This document shows, one piece after another, positions 44,807-56,741 of a stretch of 64,000 bases of DNA. Position 1 is the first letter of the stretch; each line of letters begins with the position of its first letter. The notes below the pieces were generated by a model, which was not told the origin of the DNA, searched no databases, and worked only from the letters and a program-made list of their open reading frames with translations. The stretch is taken from the NCBI GenBank assembly GCA_014529385.2, contig CM043955.1:134736108-134800107 (forward strand), in the 5' to 3' direction. This stretch comes from Adiantum capillus-veneris (Eukaryota; Streptophyta; Polypodiopsida; Polypodiales; Pteridaceae). A program made the translations under genes and the position numbers.

Positions 44807-45769
44807 ATGACTAAGGAATCCAACAAGGTGAACCCTAAGGAAGGAACTTCCATGGGGGCAAGTCCTTTACAACTTGCATCGGATGTAAAATTGTTGTATC
44901 TAAAGTTTCAATTTGAGAATGTGCTTAAAGCCAAAATTTATAAGGATGGAATGGATCACTATTGTGTTAAGTTGGAAAACAAGCCAAGGGAGTTCAAGGA
45001 CCTTGTAGATGTGGACTATGACGAAGACAAATACTTTGACCGGGAGGGAATGATGTACCTAGTGGTTCACAACCCCTTTATTGTGGACAAATAGGGATTA
45101 ACTACCACCAAGGACAAGGTAGATGAAGAGCTAGTAGATGAACCACCCAAAATGGACAAGAAAAACACTGTGCTCAGGCGCACTAATGAGACAGAGTGAC
45201 TTAATATATACAACACTTACGTGGGGCTATATAAATTCAATAATGGATAACAGACACTCTATTATAGATGTGATGAACCCCGCATCAAGGAGCTGATTAA
45301 CCGCAAAAAACTATAATTTTTTACATACACAGAGGGGAGAAGTATCAAAGTGGTCATAATGGATAAGCATGGCCAAAAATACTCTCCTATGGATCGTAAG
45401 GAGCTAGAGCGATATACATATTTTGGTGGACAACTCCACCAATACTATGTAGATTCAGAGGAAGTTAAAACCATGACTACCCAAACGAGACCAGAAACTG
45501 GGTATGTAAGTCCAGTAAGAATTAGAGTGGAAGATTCATTTGGGCACCAACAATTGTCGAGCACAGGGCCCATGGGATCAACGAGGTCTAGGGCTTCTAT
45601 GAGCACACACAAGGGAAGTGTAGCACCTAATTTGACTTACACAACTAGAATCCCTCCAACTATTACAAGAGATTGTACGGACGACATGGTGAACGTATGG
45701 CGGAGAGGATATCAATTGCAGTGCCAAGGTGAGAATATGAAGCTAGAGAGACCGCATCAGGAGGACTAG
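44807..45769 (+). pseudogene. E4 ORF1 upstream of gag (broken)
   Basis: 44807-45094 is open (LASDVKLLYLKFQFENVLKA, DVDYDEDKYFDREGMMYL). 45095-45349 contains stops. 45350-45769 is open (MDRKELERYTYFGGQLHQYY, DDMVNVWRRGYQLQCQGENM). Composition and position fit an Ogre-like ORF1 of unknown function. Confidence 0.55.
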
Positions 45770-45816
45770 GGATGGTTAGCATGGTTGTGGAGTCTAAACG
45801 CATGTGACCCTCTCAA

Positions 45817-47303
45817 GTGGCAAAGTGCGTACCTAAAAAGTATAGTGGATTGAGAGATCCGTGTGCTCATGTATCAATCTTCAAACAAGTGTTAAGGGCT
45901 GAACACGTAACCGATTTCCATACTCAATATGAAGGATTTGGATTGACCCTAGAAGGACTAGCCTTAACCTGGTTCCAACCTTTAAACAATAAAAAATTCC
46001 CAAGTATCGAGCAACTTCTTCGAGAATTTGCAGACGAATTCTCAAAGAGAGGGATTAAGCATAATACGGTCTCCCAGATCTATGCATTTAGACAAAAGGA
46101 GAAAGAAAAGGTGAAGGAAGCCTCACTTCAATTTAAGCAATACATAAAAAGATGTCTTGCTAGAGAACTACCTGAAGATGAGAGACTGTCAATACTTTTC
46201 ATAAAAGGATTGCAAAATGACACTCTCAAAAAAGAATTGCACTTAAAGGCATGTGCTACTTTTGAGAAAGTCATAAAAGAGGCATTGTATTTGGTAGACA
46301 ATTGCAAGGCATATGGGGAGGTGACGGAGGACACAAACCAAGGGACAAGTAGCACCTCTTCAACCACTAGTGAATCCACAATGAAACTAGGTGGGCCAAA
46401 CCCAATTGTGTTTGATCAAGTGATCAAGAAAGTGATTAGAAGGATGAACCAAGGAAACAGGACGAACTCAAACACATGACAATAGCCCACGCAAAAATGT
46501 GAAACTTGTGGAGGAGATCATGTAACTTAGTGGTGCAACATACAGCCAAGGCCATGAGAAAATGTAAGACGTGTATTGAAGTGGTGTGCTCTTGAAAAAA
46601 ATGGACAAACCATGAGACCCATGAATGTTTCTACAATAGAAACTATGTTAGAGAAAGACAATACAAGCCACTTGGAGGACAACAGTTACCACCCCCTCCA
46701 GGATACCAAGTAGGACAAAATAACGTAGTCCAAGGGCAGGAAAAACCTCAACCTGTGTTGGGACGTTAGCTTCCTTTACCCCAGGAAAATAGGACCATGG
46801 TAAGATTTTCACAACCTATAGAGGCACCTGCTGATCAGAGTATGGTCCAGGTAGTTTCCTACCAAAGATTCAGACAATTTATATGAGAGAGGGTTTAATA
46901 AAAATTAACATACTTCTGATAGAAACAGTCCATGGATAGTTTCTGAAGAGATGTCAAAATCATCATACATAGCACGACCAACAAAAAACCATCACTTGGT
47001 CGATAAAAATATGCTTATGTTCATGGCAACTCAGAACTACAACCCTAGGGGATATCCTCCTAGAACAAGACAACCGATGGGGGCTCCACAAGCTTCTCCA
47101 CCACCAATAGAACCATGCTCCGAATGCGGCGGTGATCATTGGGCAAGAAGTTGTCCACACAAAGGAGAGTGTATCAAACTCTTTGAATACTATGAGGGGT
47201 GTACAAATGACCATCTCATTCCACATTGTCTGAAAAACCATGATAACAAAGGGAAAGCTACCATGAACAAAATCGGAATTGTATCAAGCTTAAGTGGATA
47301 AAA
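45817..47303 (+). pseudogene. E4 gag and zinc knuckles
   Basis: 45817-46479 is a Ty3 gag core (VPKKYSGLRDPCAHVSIF, LTLEGLALTWFQPLNNKKFP, LREFADEFSKRG). Downstream are knuckle remnants: CETCGGDHVT*WC near 46497-46540, CSECGGDHWARSC at about 47118-47157 and CTNDHLIPHC near 47200-47230. Several stops lie between 46480 and 46950. Confidence 0.85.
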
Positions 47304-47394
47304 AATAGAACCAACCATTCCAATAAATGCGGTAACTAGAGCACAAGCACAAGAGGCTACAAGGAACATCCGAGCTAGCCAAACTGAGATAGAG

Positions 47395-47494
47395 AATTTG
47401 TCAATTAGAACCCCTAGGAAATCTTTGAAGGCAAAAACCCCTAGGGGTTCTAATTTGTCAATTAGAACCCCTAGGAAATCTTTGAAGGCAAAAA
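47395..47494. repeat. 43 bp direct repeat separated by an inverted 14 bp filler
   Basis: 47395-47437 and 47452-47494 are identical. The 14 bp between them (CCCCTAGGGGTTCT) is an inverted copy of AGAACCCCTAGG from within the repeat and creates the palindrome AACCCCTAGGGGTT. Looks like templated repair or slippage in E4. Confidence 0.8.
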
Positions 47495-48150
47495 GGGACA
47501 AGATGAAAGCCAAAAGAGTAAAAGAAAAATCACCTTTGGAAACCAAATTATAGCAAATAGAGGAACAATTGAGAATGGAAAGAGATCTTAAAGAAAAGGG
47601 TGATGTAGTAGAACCATCAGTAATATCGTTGAGAGGATCTGGCTTGGTGGAAAAGGTCTTTGAACTATTGGATGCGATATTGAAAGCTTATGAAGCTAGG
47701 TTAAAGCCCAACCAAACCTAGGAGCACAAATGGGTAATGTATCCTCACCCAGGGTATGAAAAAGAGAGGCTGAAGATGTGCAAGAAGCTCATCTAGGTAG
47801 CTCAAGCTCTTATGGAACCACCTGTCCGGACTGCTCCAAGGACTGAGGTGTTGATCCGTGAAAAACTCCAAGTGTTAAAGGATCAAGGTATCAAAGACAG
47901 AGACCAAAAATAATTGGTAGTTGAAACGCCTTTGGATACGAGGATGGCACCCAATACAACAGATGGTGTATTCACAAGCAACTATGCCAATTCTTGAAGT
48001 GGAAGAACTATGGCCGCACAATTTGTGGGAGGATATCAAAAATAAAAAAGATGGAAGTGCAACACTTCAATCAGCTCCTATCACTGAGATCCATCTAGAA
48101 CATGAGTTCTACCCAGGGTATATCCGATCACTTTATGGTGATGTAGGTAC

Positions 48151-48238
48151 AGAGATGTCAGAAGACAACAAACCTCAGTCATTGAAGACATTACAGAGAT
48201 GTCAGAAGATAGAAAACCTCAGTCCTTGAAGACATTAC
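48151..48238. repeat. 44 bp tandem duplication in E4
   Basis: AGAGATGTCAGAAGA blocks at 48151 and 48195 each continue through AAACCTCAGTC.TTGAAGACAT. A few mismatches separate the copies. Confidence 0.8.
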
Positions 48239-48522
48239 CTTCATTCATTGGCAACCATGAAACTAGATCAAAAGTAAGTAAAGTACCATCTCAATGGAAA
48301 TCTAGTCCTAAGATGATGGATACCAAAACTCTTCATGAGTTGATGTTGTTCCCTATCCATTGTATGCTAACTCTATCTGAGTTACTACATGTAAGACCTC
48401 ATCTTTGGGAAGAGGTTGAAAAAATTTGGAGAAAATGGGACTGGTAATCCCGCCACCAATCGTTTCTCCAAAAACACTGAATAACAGACCTCGAAACAAA
48501 CTAAACATGAGTCAGTTAACCA

Positions 48523-48961
48523 GTGAATAAGGTGGGAGACTATTGTGAAGGACAAGAAGGGAACACGGTCTTGTCTGTGGAGTACAAAGGAGTAAAAATG
48601 ATTGCTATATTGGATAGTGGAGCCGGAATTTCCATAGCCAGCAAAGCAATGTGGGAAAAATGGGAAAAGTGTGCTCTAAGAAAAACCAGAATGAAACTAC
48701 AATTAACGGATGGGTACTTGGAGAGACCTATTGGCATTTTTGGAGAAAATTGTAGTAACCTCTTATGGAATTTCATATGAACACACCTTTTCTATTATAA
48801 ATTTCAATGAGAGCATCAATTTTGATATCATATTGGGCAGAACATTTATGCGTCAGCTCAAAATGGTACAAGATTGGGGCTATGATTATATCTACTTAAG
48901 ACACAAGGATGCCACTACAAAGATCAATGTCACATATCAGAATTATAGAGATGTGGAATGA
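48523..48961 (+). pseudogene. E4 aspartic protease
   Basis: VLSVEYKGVKMIAILDSGAG gives the DSG catalytic site. A frame shift near 48740 leads to YEHTFSIINFNESINFDIIL and GRTFMRQLKMVQDWG. The layout is a normal retropepsin with one frameshift. Confidence 0.8.
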
Positions 48962-49046
48962 ACCCCATGAGAAGAATTAAACTCCACAACTAACTAGAAA
49001 GGAGAAATGCCTGCTTGGCTGCATAAAAAATCTCACAATTGGATGT

Positions 49047-50119
49047 GTGAAGCCTTTTGAGGGTGGCAGCTTGAAAAAAGAGGACTATATGCACGATAGG
49101 TTAGTACAAGATGATGCGCATGTACTAGAGCCTTTTTTGGAAGAGATGTTCGAACCTTTTGGATGGCAGCAAATACTGGCCAATCTTGATGTGTATGTGA
49201 ATGAGGTGACCCTAACTAAATTATGTGATGAGGAAGGATATGATATCATTCCATTCCAGATGATGAGTGTCAGCCTAAGTCCAAAATCAAGTTTGAAAGT
49301 CCCTAACATGGAGGGAGTTGCAAATTGCCGACGCATAGTGGATGAGATCTCCGTAAGGGACCTTGATTAAACTGATGAGGAATCATTTCAAGACTCCACT
49401 GACAAGCCTATAGAAGACAACCTCGGGGGGTTCACCATTTAGTACCCCCTATATAATGTGCGTTCGTGGGATATTAAAAAAAACCCTCTTTAACATGTCT
49501 GAATGAATCAAATGACCCCTTCTTTTAGGATTTTTTTATAAAATTGAATATAAAAGCCCTTTATTTTAATGTATCTCTGTTAAATTACCTAAAATGTTTG
49601 CATTTCAAAACCCCTCCTTCAAACTCACGTTATACATTAACATGATTACATAGTGCACCCCCCGAGAAGACAACACAGATGACGAGCTTTCAAGTAGCTC
49701 AAACCAGGACATCAAATGAAAGGATCGACAAGTAATCTACTATGATTTTCCAAACCAAAAACCTCAAAGATAGTGTAGATATCTGAATAGACACATGAAC
49801 AAACAAAATAAGACAAAGGAAAATTATGTACCTCTTTTAAACAACAAAATGCAGTATTTGAGGCTGGTCAAAGAAATTGATTGCCTAAAGATGAGGTATC
49901 AAAGATTCATGAAACACGACTCAACAAAAGAAAACTTGAAAGAGAAGAACAGAAAAAACCACAAGCGGAAAGTATCTCTGAAAAGTCAACAAAATTATTC
50001 AAAACTGAGCGCAAACACAAATACAATGAATTAAAACAAACTTTGAAAGAAGTTTGGACAACCGAGTTGGAAAGCGACGATGAATGAGAAGATGATAAGT
50101 TTGATGCACCTTCCCACTA
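49047..50119 (+). pseudogene. E4 linker between protease and RT
   Basis: 49047-49370 is open (HVLEPFLEEMFEPFGWQQIL, GYDIIPFQMMSVSLSPK) and continues to 49421, where MITE-C is inserted in the same frame (PIEDN | TDDELSSS). 49795-50087 has a lysine-rich coiled-coil-like stretch (EIDCLKMRYQRFMK; KEEQKK..). It ends at the E5 insertion. Confidence 0.55.
49422..49666. mobile_element. MITE-C, 245 bp, inside E4
   Basis: Termini CTCGGGGGGTTCAC and the inverted CTCGGGGGGTGCAC match at 13 of 14 positions. The target AAGACAAC is duplicated exactly (49414-49421, 49667-49674); up to 10 bp match if the ends are shifted. The interior carries AACCCCTC-like boxes near 49445, 49483, 49515, 49556 and 49610. Non-coding. 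Confidence 0.85.
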
Positions 50120-50413
50120 TGTTAACCCTCACGCACATTCCTATCACCTAAGACGGAGGTCGTATTATTTATTTGGTAGAGTCAGGTACCGGGCTTGTCG
50201 GTCCAATAGGAAAAGGGTAAGAGTGATCGCCGATGAGAGGCGCACTCTAACTAGAACATTCAAGGGATTAGTTGTCTAAGCATGGGCGCCCAAGTGTGAA
50301 TGGGGCGAGCTCATATAAACGTCAACTAAACCTAAAATTCACTCATTCTCTCATTTGTGCAATTGAAGAGTGCTCTTGCTCCATCTCCATCTTCTTCTTC
50401 TTCTTCATCTCCT

Positions 50414-50444
<31 letters not shown>

Positions 50445-50448
50445 ATGC

Positions 50449-50485
<37 letters not shown>

Positions 50486-50728
50486 CGATCAAGCATTGCG
50501 ACGATGGCACGGCGGCGGTGGCGAAGCGGTTGAGGGCAGCGCAACGGCGGCTCCTTCTTCTTCGTGACGAAGAATCCTCCACGACAGCAAGCGTAGAGTG
50601 GCGAGTGACACACCATCACCATCTTTGAGCTTACTAGTTTAGTCTAGTTGCGTGCTTGGAGTCATTTGTGGCTCGCACACAGTGTATCGGCAAGTTCCTT
50701 GCATTGACACGTGCAATAGACGCGCACA
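50120..50728 (+). repeat. E5 5' LTR
   Basis: 609 bp. TATAAA at 50314-50319. (GT)n at about 50415-50440 and (GA)n at about 50452-50482, shorter in the 3' LTR, account for most of the length difference. LTRs differ at roughly 5% of positions by eye. Confidence 0.9.
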
Positions 50729-50732
50729 TTTT

Positions 50733-50749
50733 TGGCGCCGTTGCCGGGG
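50733..50749 (+). promoter_or_regulatory. E5 primer binding site
   Basis: TGGCGCCGTTGCCGGGG, a well-known plant Ty3 (Athila/Tat) primer site. The 680 bp from here to 51430 is untranslated leader with a poly-A tract (51088-51103) and no convincing gene. Confidence 0.85.
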
Positions 50750-51429
50750 GAATGCCATACACTACGCTTGAATGGCACTCTGTGCTTCTTTGTGGTGCAA
50801 TTTCAATTGTTGGAAAGGTAGGGAAGGAAGGTGTGTGTGTTGAGAAGGAGTTTGTTTTGCTGCTATGTATTTATTTATTAATGAGGTTTTGAAAGGTACT
50901 GTGATAAGGTGCTAGTATTAAGGTTGTAGATCCATAATGTTATTTCTGTGTAAAGTACAGTAAGTAGGAAGTAGATTTGTTAGAGCTAATGAAGTGTGTT
51001 AGTGTGTAACAGTAGGTGTATTAGTTGTAAGTAGGTAGGTAGAGTGTGTGTGCTCGTGCACAACGCAACCGCGGCGACCTTATCCCAAAAAAAAAAAAAA
51101 AATTTCTATAAAAAAATTTAAAGGTAGGACCGGGATCGGGAATATCTCCCAGACCCAAGTCCAAGCTCACGCTCAGGCTCAGGCCTCAATTGCCCTCTAA
51201 GATTACGTATTTTAGCCTCACACGTAGCTAAAAAACAACTTTTTTGATGACCAATGGAGCTTCGGGTAACCGAATGTTGTGTTGTAAAGCACACCACGAG
51301 TCTCTGAGTGATACGCTAGTTTCGAGCTATCACACACTTTAATAAAAAAACCAAACATTAAAAAACATAAAAAACGAGTGAAAACGGATGCCTAAAAAAT
51401 AAGCGGTTAACCTTTGAGGTTATTCACCG

Positions 51430-52408
51430 ATGCTTGTAGGGTGCCAAAGGCACATGCATCTGCGCTCTAGTCGTGTGCTAGAGACGGAGCAACTAGAGAG
51501 AATTTTGACTTACATGAGTTCTCATTATCCACCTATCTTAGGTTCCGGGCCCTCGACGGGGACCCAAGGTAGTACAAACCAAGACCCAAAAATAGCGGCT
51601 AGTGACTCTTCCTCTGACTACGACGTCATGGAGGGTTTCCCAATGCCTAATCCCGATAGCTCAAGCCAAGACATGCATGCCATAGGCCCACCCCAGGGCG
51701 GTCACATTTTAGAATGTGTATGCTATCACGTGAGTTAACCGGAGAGGATTATTAAAAGATCAAAATGTATCACAATGTATACATACAGAGGGGGGGTGGG
51801 GGTTTTTTAAATAGGCACATAGTGTAAATATAGTATGTATATTGAGGTATTATTAATAACCTCTTTAACACACGTGATATAGGAAGCTTTTGATAAGTGA
51901 CCGCCCCGGGGGGCCACGGTCCGGGCCGAGCGTGCTTAGCTGCTTGAAGGAAACCTTTAGTAGAGACACTCACTCCGAACATGGAGCTAATGATGTAAAT
52001 GAGGGGGTTGGGGAAGTAAATTCGCCATTCATGACCAACACAGACCCTATTCCCTTAGAGAGTGTGCACGTGAATACTCCATTCACTGCACCCCCTGACT
52101 CTTCAGAGCTATTTTCCTCCAAGGTTATATTACCTGATGGTAGAAGCCTTGCCGAAGTGCAAGAGGCTGAGCAATATATCATTGCAGCTAGGGAAAAGGA
52201 AATCGAGAGCTTACGCAAGGTGGAGCAACGAAGAGAGTTAAAAGAGAAAGCCCTTATGTCAATATCCTTGCTAAGAGAGCAATCGAGTGCTCCTGACTTA
52301 GCAACCGCTAAGGGCCAACCCCTAGAAAGCAACATTGCATCTAGCTCAAAGGACACCCCTAGCACCTCAATCCTAGATGGAGCATTCTTAAATGAGAATT
52401 GGGAGTAG
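51430..52408 (+). pseudogene. E5 ORF1, interrupted by MITE-A copy 2
   Basis: 51430-51691 (SRVLETEQLERILTYMSSHY, SSDYDVMEGFPMPNPDSS, MHAIGP) and 51918-52408 (RSGPSVLSCLKETFSRD, LPDGRSLAEVQEAEQYIIAA, a charged helix) are one frame when 226 bp (element plus one target copy) is discounted. The protein is Ser/Pro-rich with a helical acidic/basic middle. No known domain. Confidence 0.65.
51693..51909. mobile_element. MITE-A copy 2, in E5 ORF1
   Basis: Same interior and ends as copy 1 (AGGGCGGTCAC ... GTGACCGCCCC). Flanks GGCCCAC / GGGCCAC (one mismatch) at 51685-51691 and 51911-51917. The restored frame across the site confirms the 226 bp insertion length. Confidence 0.85.
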
Positions 52409-52459
52409 GAACTACAAACAGAAACTCTAACCAACCTATACACATGTCACACCTATCAC

Positions 52460-54120
52460 GTGGGTTGGTTAGGTGTCCTACAATCCACAATGGGTGCTAC
52501 TAGTGTGGAGGATCAACAACAAAGAGTTTGTGAGGTCATCCATAGGGTCATTGAGTTAGAGAGACAGAACAAGGGGATCAACATGCCTTCAACGGGTCTC
52601 ATGAGATTCTTGGATACAGGAAAGGCTAAACAACTGACCTTATCACAAATGGAGACTCCCTCGGTAAGTCCAATGGATCCTCCATATGTTGTTTCGCCAG
52701 GGGTCTCAGTGAAATCTAAGCCCACAAGTGATAGCTTTACCTTTCCAAGTCTAGCTCATCTTTCCCTTGATGACACCACAGCTACCATGCCTATCCCAAT
52801 GATGGGCATTCCAAGAAATACGCGATGGACCTCATTTGTTAGTAAAGCACCGCTACATGGTAGCTCAATGCCTACACCCATGGGTCCTTGTACTCATGTA
52901 GCCCCTACCCCTCCCATTGTTTCAACTACCTATGCTCCACAACCACAACACCCAAGCTCTTATTTCCATGGGACTATACCGGCTAGCATTAGCATGTCAC
53001 ATCCGACGTCTGCTATGCCTAGGGCCACACATATGAACTTTGGACCACCAGATGGCACAACATCGTACCCAACGTGGAACCCAAGGGCTTCCTATATGCC
53101 AAGCCCAATGCCAATACCTACTCCACATGTAGTCTCTGGAGCACCTTTACCCACGATGCCTGCTCACTTAGGTGACTTGGAAACATTTGCTCAAGCTATT
53201 GCTGAGAATATGTGTAGCACGCCTGATAGAGAGCCTAGAAGTAAGGTAGTACAAATAGCCAAGCTCACACAAAAATTTAGTGGAGACGGGGATGTGAGAA
53301 AGCATATTGAAGTGTTTGAACAAATATGCGATTCTCTAGTAGAACACAATGACTTGCATAAGAGTGATGCTTTAAGCCTAACCTTAGTGGGAAGGCAAAG
53401 GATTGGTATAGAACCCTAAGGGTGGAAGAAAAAATGATTTACCCTACTCTTAGGAGACTATTCTTGAAAGAATACATACGAGAGGGAGTGCTTTGGGGTG
53501 TAGCCTCTCAGCTCCAGAAAGCCCAATGAGAGGAAGGAGAGTTGGTGAGAGACTTTATTAGTCGCTTGAAGCATTTGAATTCTCGTTGTAATCCAAATGA
53601 GCGCTTCAACAATAATCAATTGCTTGATAGATTCATTAGGGAATTACAACATGAGGATATCTACAATGGCCTAGTCATTAGAGGTATCACCACTTGGGAA
53701 GCACTCACCACCAATGCGATCCAATTGGAGGATAATTTAATGATTCAAGGAGAAAGAGTGCATGTTGAGCCTAATTCTATTAGCTCGCAAGCATTGGGAC
53801 ATCAGCCAATGACCCTAAAGCCTATTGCAAAGGAGCCAAAGATATTTGAGATGACTTTAGCATACCTCACCAAGGCTATTCAAAAGAGTCTTAGAGAAAA
53901 TCGTGCTCCGCAAAACAATCATATGTATCCAAGAAAAGAGCAACAATGGTGCTCAATATGCTATGGACCGCATACTACCATTGAATGCCCTACTTTTAGA
54001 GTGAAATTCAATGGGAATTGCAATGCCTGTGGGAGGTATGGTCATCAAGCTAAATATTGCATAGTATTTAAGTGCACAATGGCCAATAGACCAAACTTAG
54101 CATGGACAGACACACCTTGA
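52460..54120 (+). pseudogene. E5 gag
   Basis: 52460-53419: Pro/Met-rich N-terminus, then a gag core start (AKLTQKFSGDGDVRKHIEVF). A frame shift at about 53410 (usual KDWYRTL) and a stop near 53530 precede 53542-54120 (MVRDFISRLKHLNSRCNPNE, FIRELQHEDIYNGLVIRG), ending with a knuckle CNACGRYGHQAKYC. Confidence 0.8.
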
Positions 54121-55443
54121 GTGCCTGCATTGATGTCGGCCCCACCTCTTGAACAAACATCACAACACATGGTTCCCAGGGCCCAAAATGTTGTTCAAAC
54201 AACACCCTTACCACCTCCAGTGCTAGGACCGCAACCACCACATCCGAGAATCACTTATGTGAATCAGGTGGGTTGTGAGTTATCTATTGCTTGTTTGGAA
54301 GGCTATGAGGAAGATATAGACCCTACTATTGCCTATGGGATGGATGCGCTTGAAGAAAGTCCACAATACTACATGGAGGACTATTGGGGACAAGTCAAAC
54401 CTGTCTATCAAGTAGTTGCTCTTGCTACAAGAGGCCAAAATATCAATTACACTACTAAGAGACCAACTCTTCAATGCTATGAGTGTGGAGGTCCACATCG
54501 TGTGGCGGAGTGTCCTATTAGGCTACAAAAGAACGCCACACTAATGCAAACCAATCAAGCGAGCACGTCTACAGTGCCGATACTCATGTGTGATTGATGT
54601 GGCATAGATCATTTGATTGCCCAATGTCCAAATAATCCAAATGCACCGAAGATCACGCCATTAAACTTGATTGAGGTTATCGAGGATCCATCACAAAGTA
54701 CACCTGTGGTACCAGTAAACATACTCACACGATCGATGCTCCAAAAACAAAATTATATTCTTGAGGAAAGAGACACAGCATCAATTGTCCAATCTCAGAA
54801 AAAGAAGAAAACACGAAGGAAGAGATTGCAAAAAGAAGCGAAGTCAAACCCCAGTTCAAAGACCAACATAGGGACTGGTGAAGACCCCGTATATATGAAC
54901 GACGCTAAAGAGGATTCGGATTCAGGTGAAACCATGGAGACCAAAACAACCACTAAGATAGAAACTAACAAGGAAGATCTTCATGAGCCACAATGGCAAG
55001 GATCCAAGAAGAAGATAGGAACTTATCCAAACCCTACAGAGGAGATCGAGCGAGTCAAGCAATTAAGGAGTTTGGTAGAAGATACCCAAAGGGATCTAGA
55101 ACCAACACCTAGGCAGATCCAGATTACAAACACCATGTTCCCTACGCAACAACAACCTCACCAAGTCCATAGACCCTTAGCAATACCTAGTGTCATCCAA
55201 GAAGAAAGTGACTTAAAGTCATGGGAAAGTGGGCGTACTCACTTCTTGACAGAAAGAATATTTACAGAGGGACTGTCTAATCCTATGGAAGAAATGGAGA
55301 TCCCATCTTCCCCACGTCAAGGGGCTGAAGCCCAAAAGGTGTCGTTAAACATTGCCAAATTGATGGATTTCATGTCTTCAGAAGTTAGAACCACCATCAT
55401 GTCCAAACTATATAAAGACCCTGAGCTAGTATCTGTTCTTTGA
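54121..55443 (+). pseudogene. E5 gag C-terminus with knuckles and acidic/basic linker
   Basis: 54121-54597 holds CYECGGPHRVAEC, then CDxCGIDHLIAQC near 54590-54630 across a TGA at 54595-54597. 54613-55443 is open: KKKKTRRKRLQKEAK then Glu/Thr-rich sequence and LNIAKLMDFMSSEVRTTIMS. It ends in TGA at 55441-55443. Confidence 0.7.
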
Positions 55444-55491
55444 GCCTTTCTCAAAGGAGAACTGAAGTTTGGGCTACCACAATTTTCACAA

Positions 55492-55710
55492 ATGGATGGA
55501 GCTGGGGAGATGCCAATAGAGGAGGAACACTTAGATCCTCAACCCAACCTACATGAGAACCTTGTTATAGAAATACCTGTCAACAAGTTGGGACAATACT
55601 TTGAGGGTGATGAATCCAATGCGACCATACCAATCACTACTAAGGGATTAACTGTGAAGGGAATCCTTGATGGTGGCGCTAGGGTTAGCATTGTGACTAA
55701 AAATTTCTAG
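55492..55710 (+). pseudogene. E5 protease site fragment
   Basis: LTVKGILDGGARVSIVTKNF shows a retropepsin-like DGGA site, then a TAG. The rest of a protease is not visible. 55711-56166 is AT-rich 3' untranslated sequence with an intron-like TTTGATTTTGCAG at about 56047-56059, possibly captured host DNA. Confidence 0.65.
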
Positions 55711-56166
55711 GAAACTATGGGAAGACCTCATCTTGCGACCACAAATCAGCCCTCGGACATGAAATACTTGGCTCTTGCGATTAAACAACTTAATTGACCA
55801 GAGAAAATTGAGAATCTTGCCCATGGTATTAATAGTCGATATTTAGTGCCTTTCGATCGTGAAATTAGCGACCCCAAACTTGTTTAATTTTTTACCTTTA
55901 CAACTGTTTATGCGTTTGATTATTATGCAATTTAATGTATATTTGCTAACAAATGGTTTAAAATTCTATTACCAATCAAATTGTCTGCTTACAACTGCAT
56001 ATGATTTTTAATTGTATATGAGAATTCAATTACTGAGCCAATGTTGTTTGATTTTGCAGTGACTGAAGAAGGCTAAGGACATTCATCTCAAATGCTCTTC
56101 CACCTCAATGAATGAGCTTCAACTCAATAGCTTCCGAGGATGGAATCTACATCAGGAAGGGGGCCA

Positions 56167-56741
56167 TGTTAACCCTCACGCACATTCCTATCACCTAAGA
56201 CGGACGCCATATTATTTATTTGGTAGAGTCAGGTATCAGGCTTGTCGGTCCAATAGGAAAAGGGTAAGAGTGATCGCCAATTAGAGGCACACTGTAACTA
56301 GAACATTCAAGGGATTAGTTGGCTAAGCATGGGTGCCCAAGTGTGAATGGGGCGAGCTAATATAAAAGTCAACTAAACCTAAAATTCACTCATTCTCTCA
56401 TTTGTGCAATTGAAGAGTGCTCTAGCTCCATCTCCATCTTCTTCTTCTTCATCTCCTTGTGTGTGTGTGTGTATGCGTGAGAGAGAGAGAGAGTGTGTGT
56501 GCGATCGAGCATTGCGACGACGGCACGGTGACGGCAAAGCGGTTGAGCACGGCGCAACGGCGGCTCCTTCTTCTTTGTGGTGAGGAATCCTCCACGACAG
56601 CAATCATAGAGCGGTGAGTGACACACCATCGCCATCTTTGATCTTACTAGTTTAGTCTAGTTGCGTGCTTGGAGCCATTTGTGGCTCGCACACAGTGTAT
56701 CGGCAAGTTCCTTGCATTGACACGTGCGACAGACGCGCACA
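56167..56741 (+). repeat. E5 3' LTR
   Basis: 575 bp, TATAAAA at 56361-56367, shorter GT and GA runs than the 5' LTR. Preceded by a GGAAGGGGG polypurine tract. Confidence 0.9.

Larger units (their letters stand above)
50120..56741 (+). mobile_element. E5: gag-protease-only LTR retrotransposon (TR-GAG-like), nested in E4
   Basis: LTRs 50120-50728 and 56167-56741 begin TGTTAACCC and end CGCGCACA. The target is CACTA/CACTT (50115-50119, 56742-56746), one mismatch. PBS TGGCGCCGTTGCCGGGG at 50733-50749. The interior holds ORF1, gag, knuckles and a protease site, but no RT, RNase H or integrase before the polypurine tract GGAAGGGGG just upstream of 56167. It therefore needed enzymes from another element, perhaps a Tat relative such as E4. 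Confidence 0.9.

Noticed and set aside
50332-50628. ORFs over the GT/GA tracts in E5 LTR
   Set aside because: Driven by dinucleotide repeats; the corresponding frames in the 3' LTR are broken or shifted.
51080-51120. Poly-A tract as evidence for a retrocopied mRNA end
   Set aside because: It lies in the E5 leader, with no gene upstream in the right orientation and no target duplication around it.
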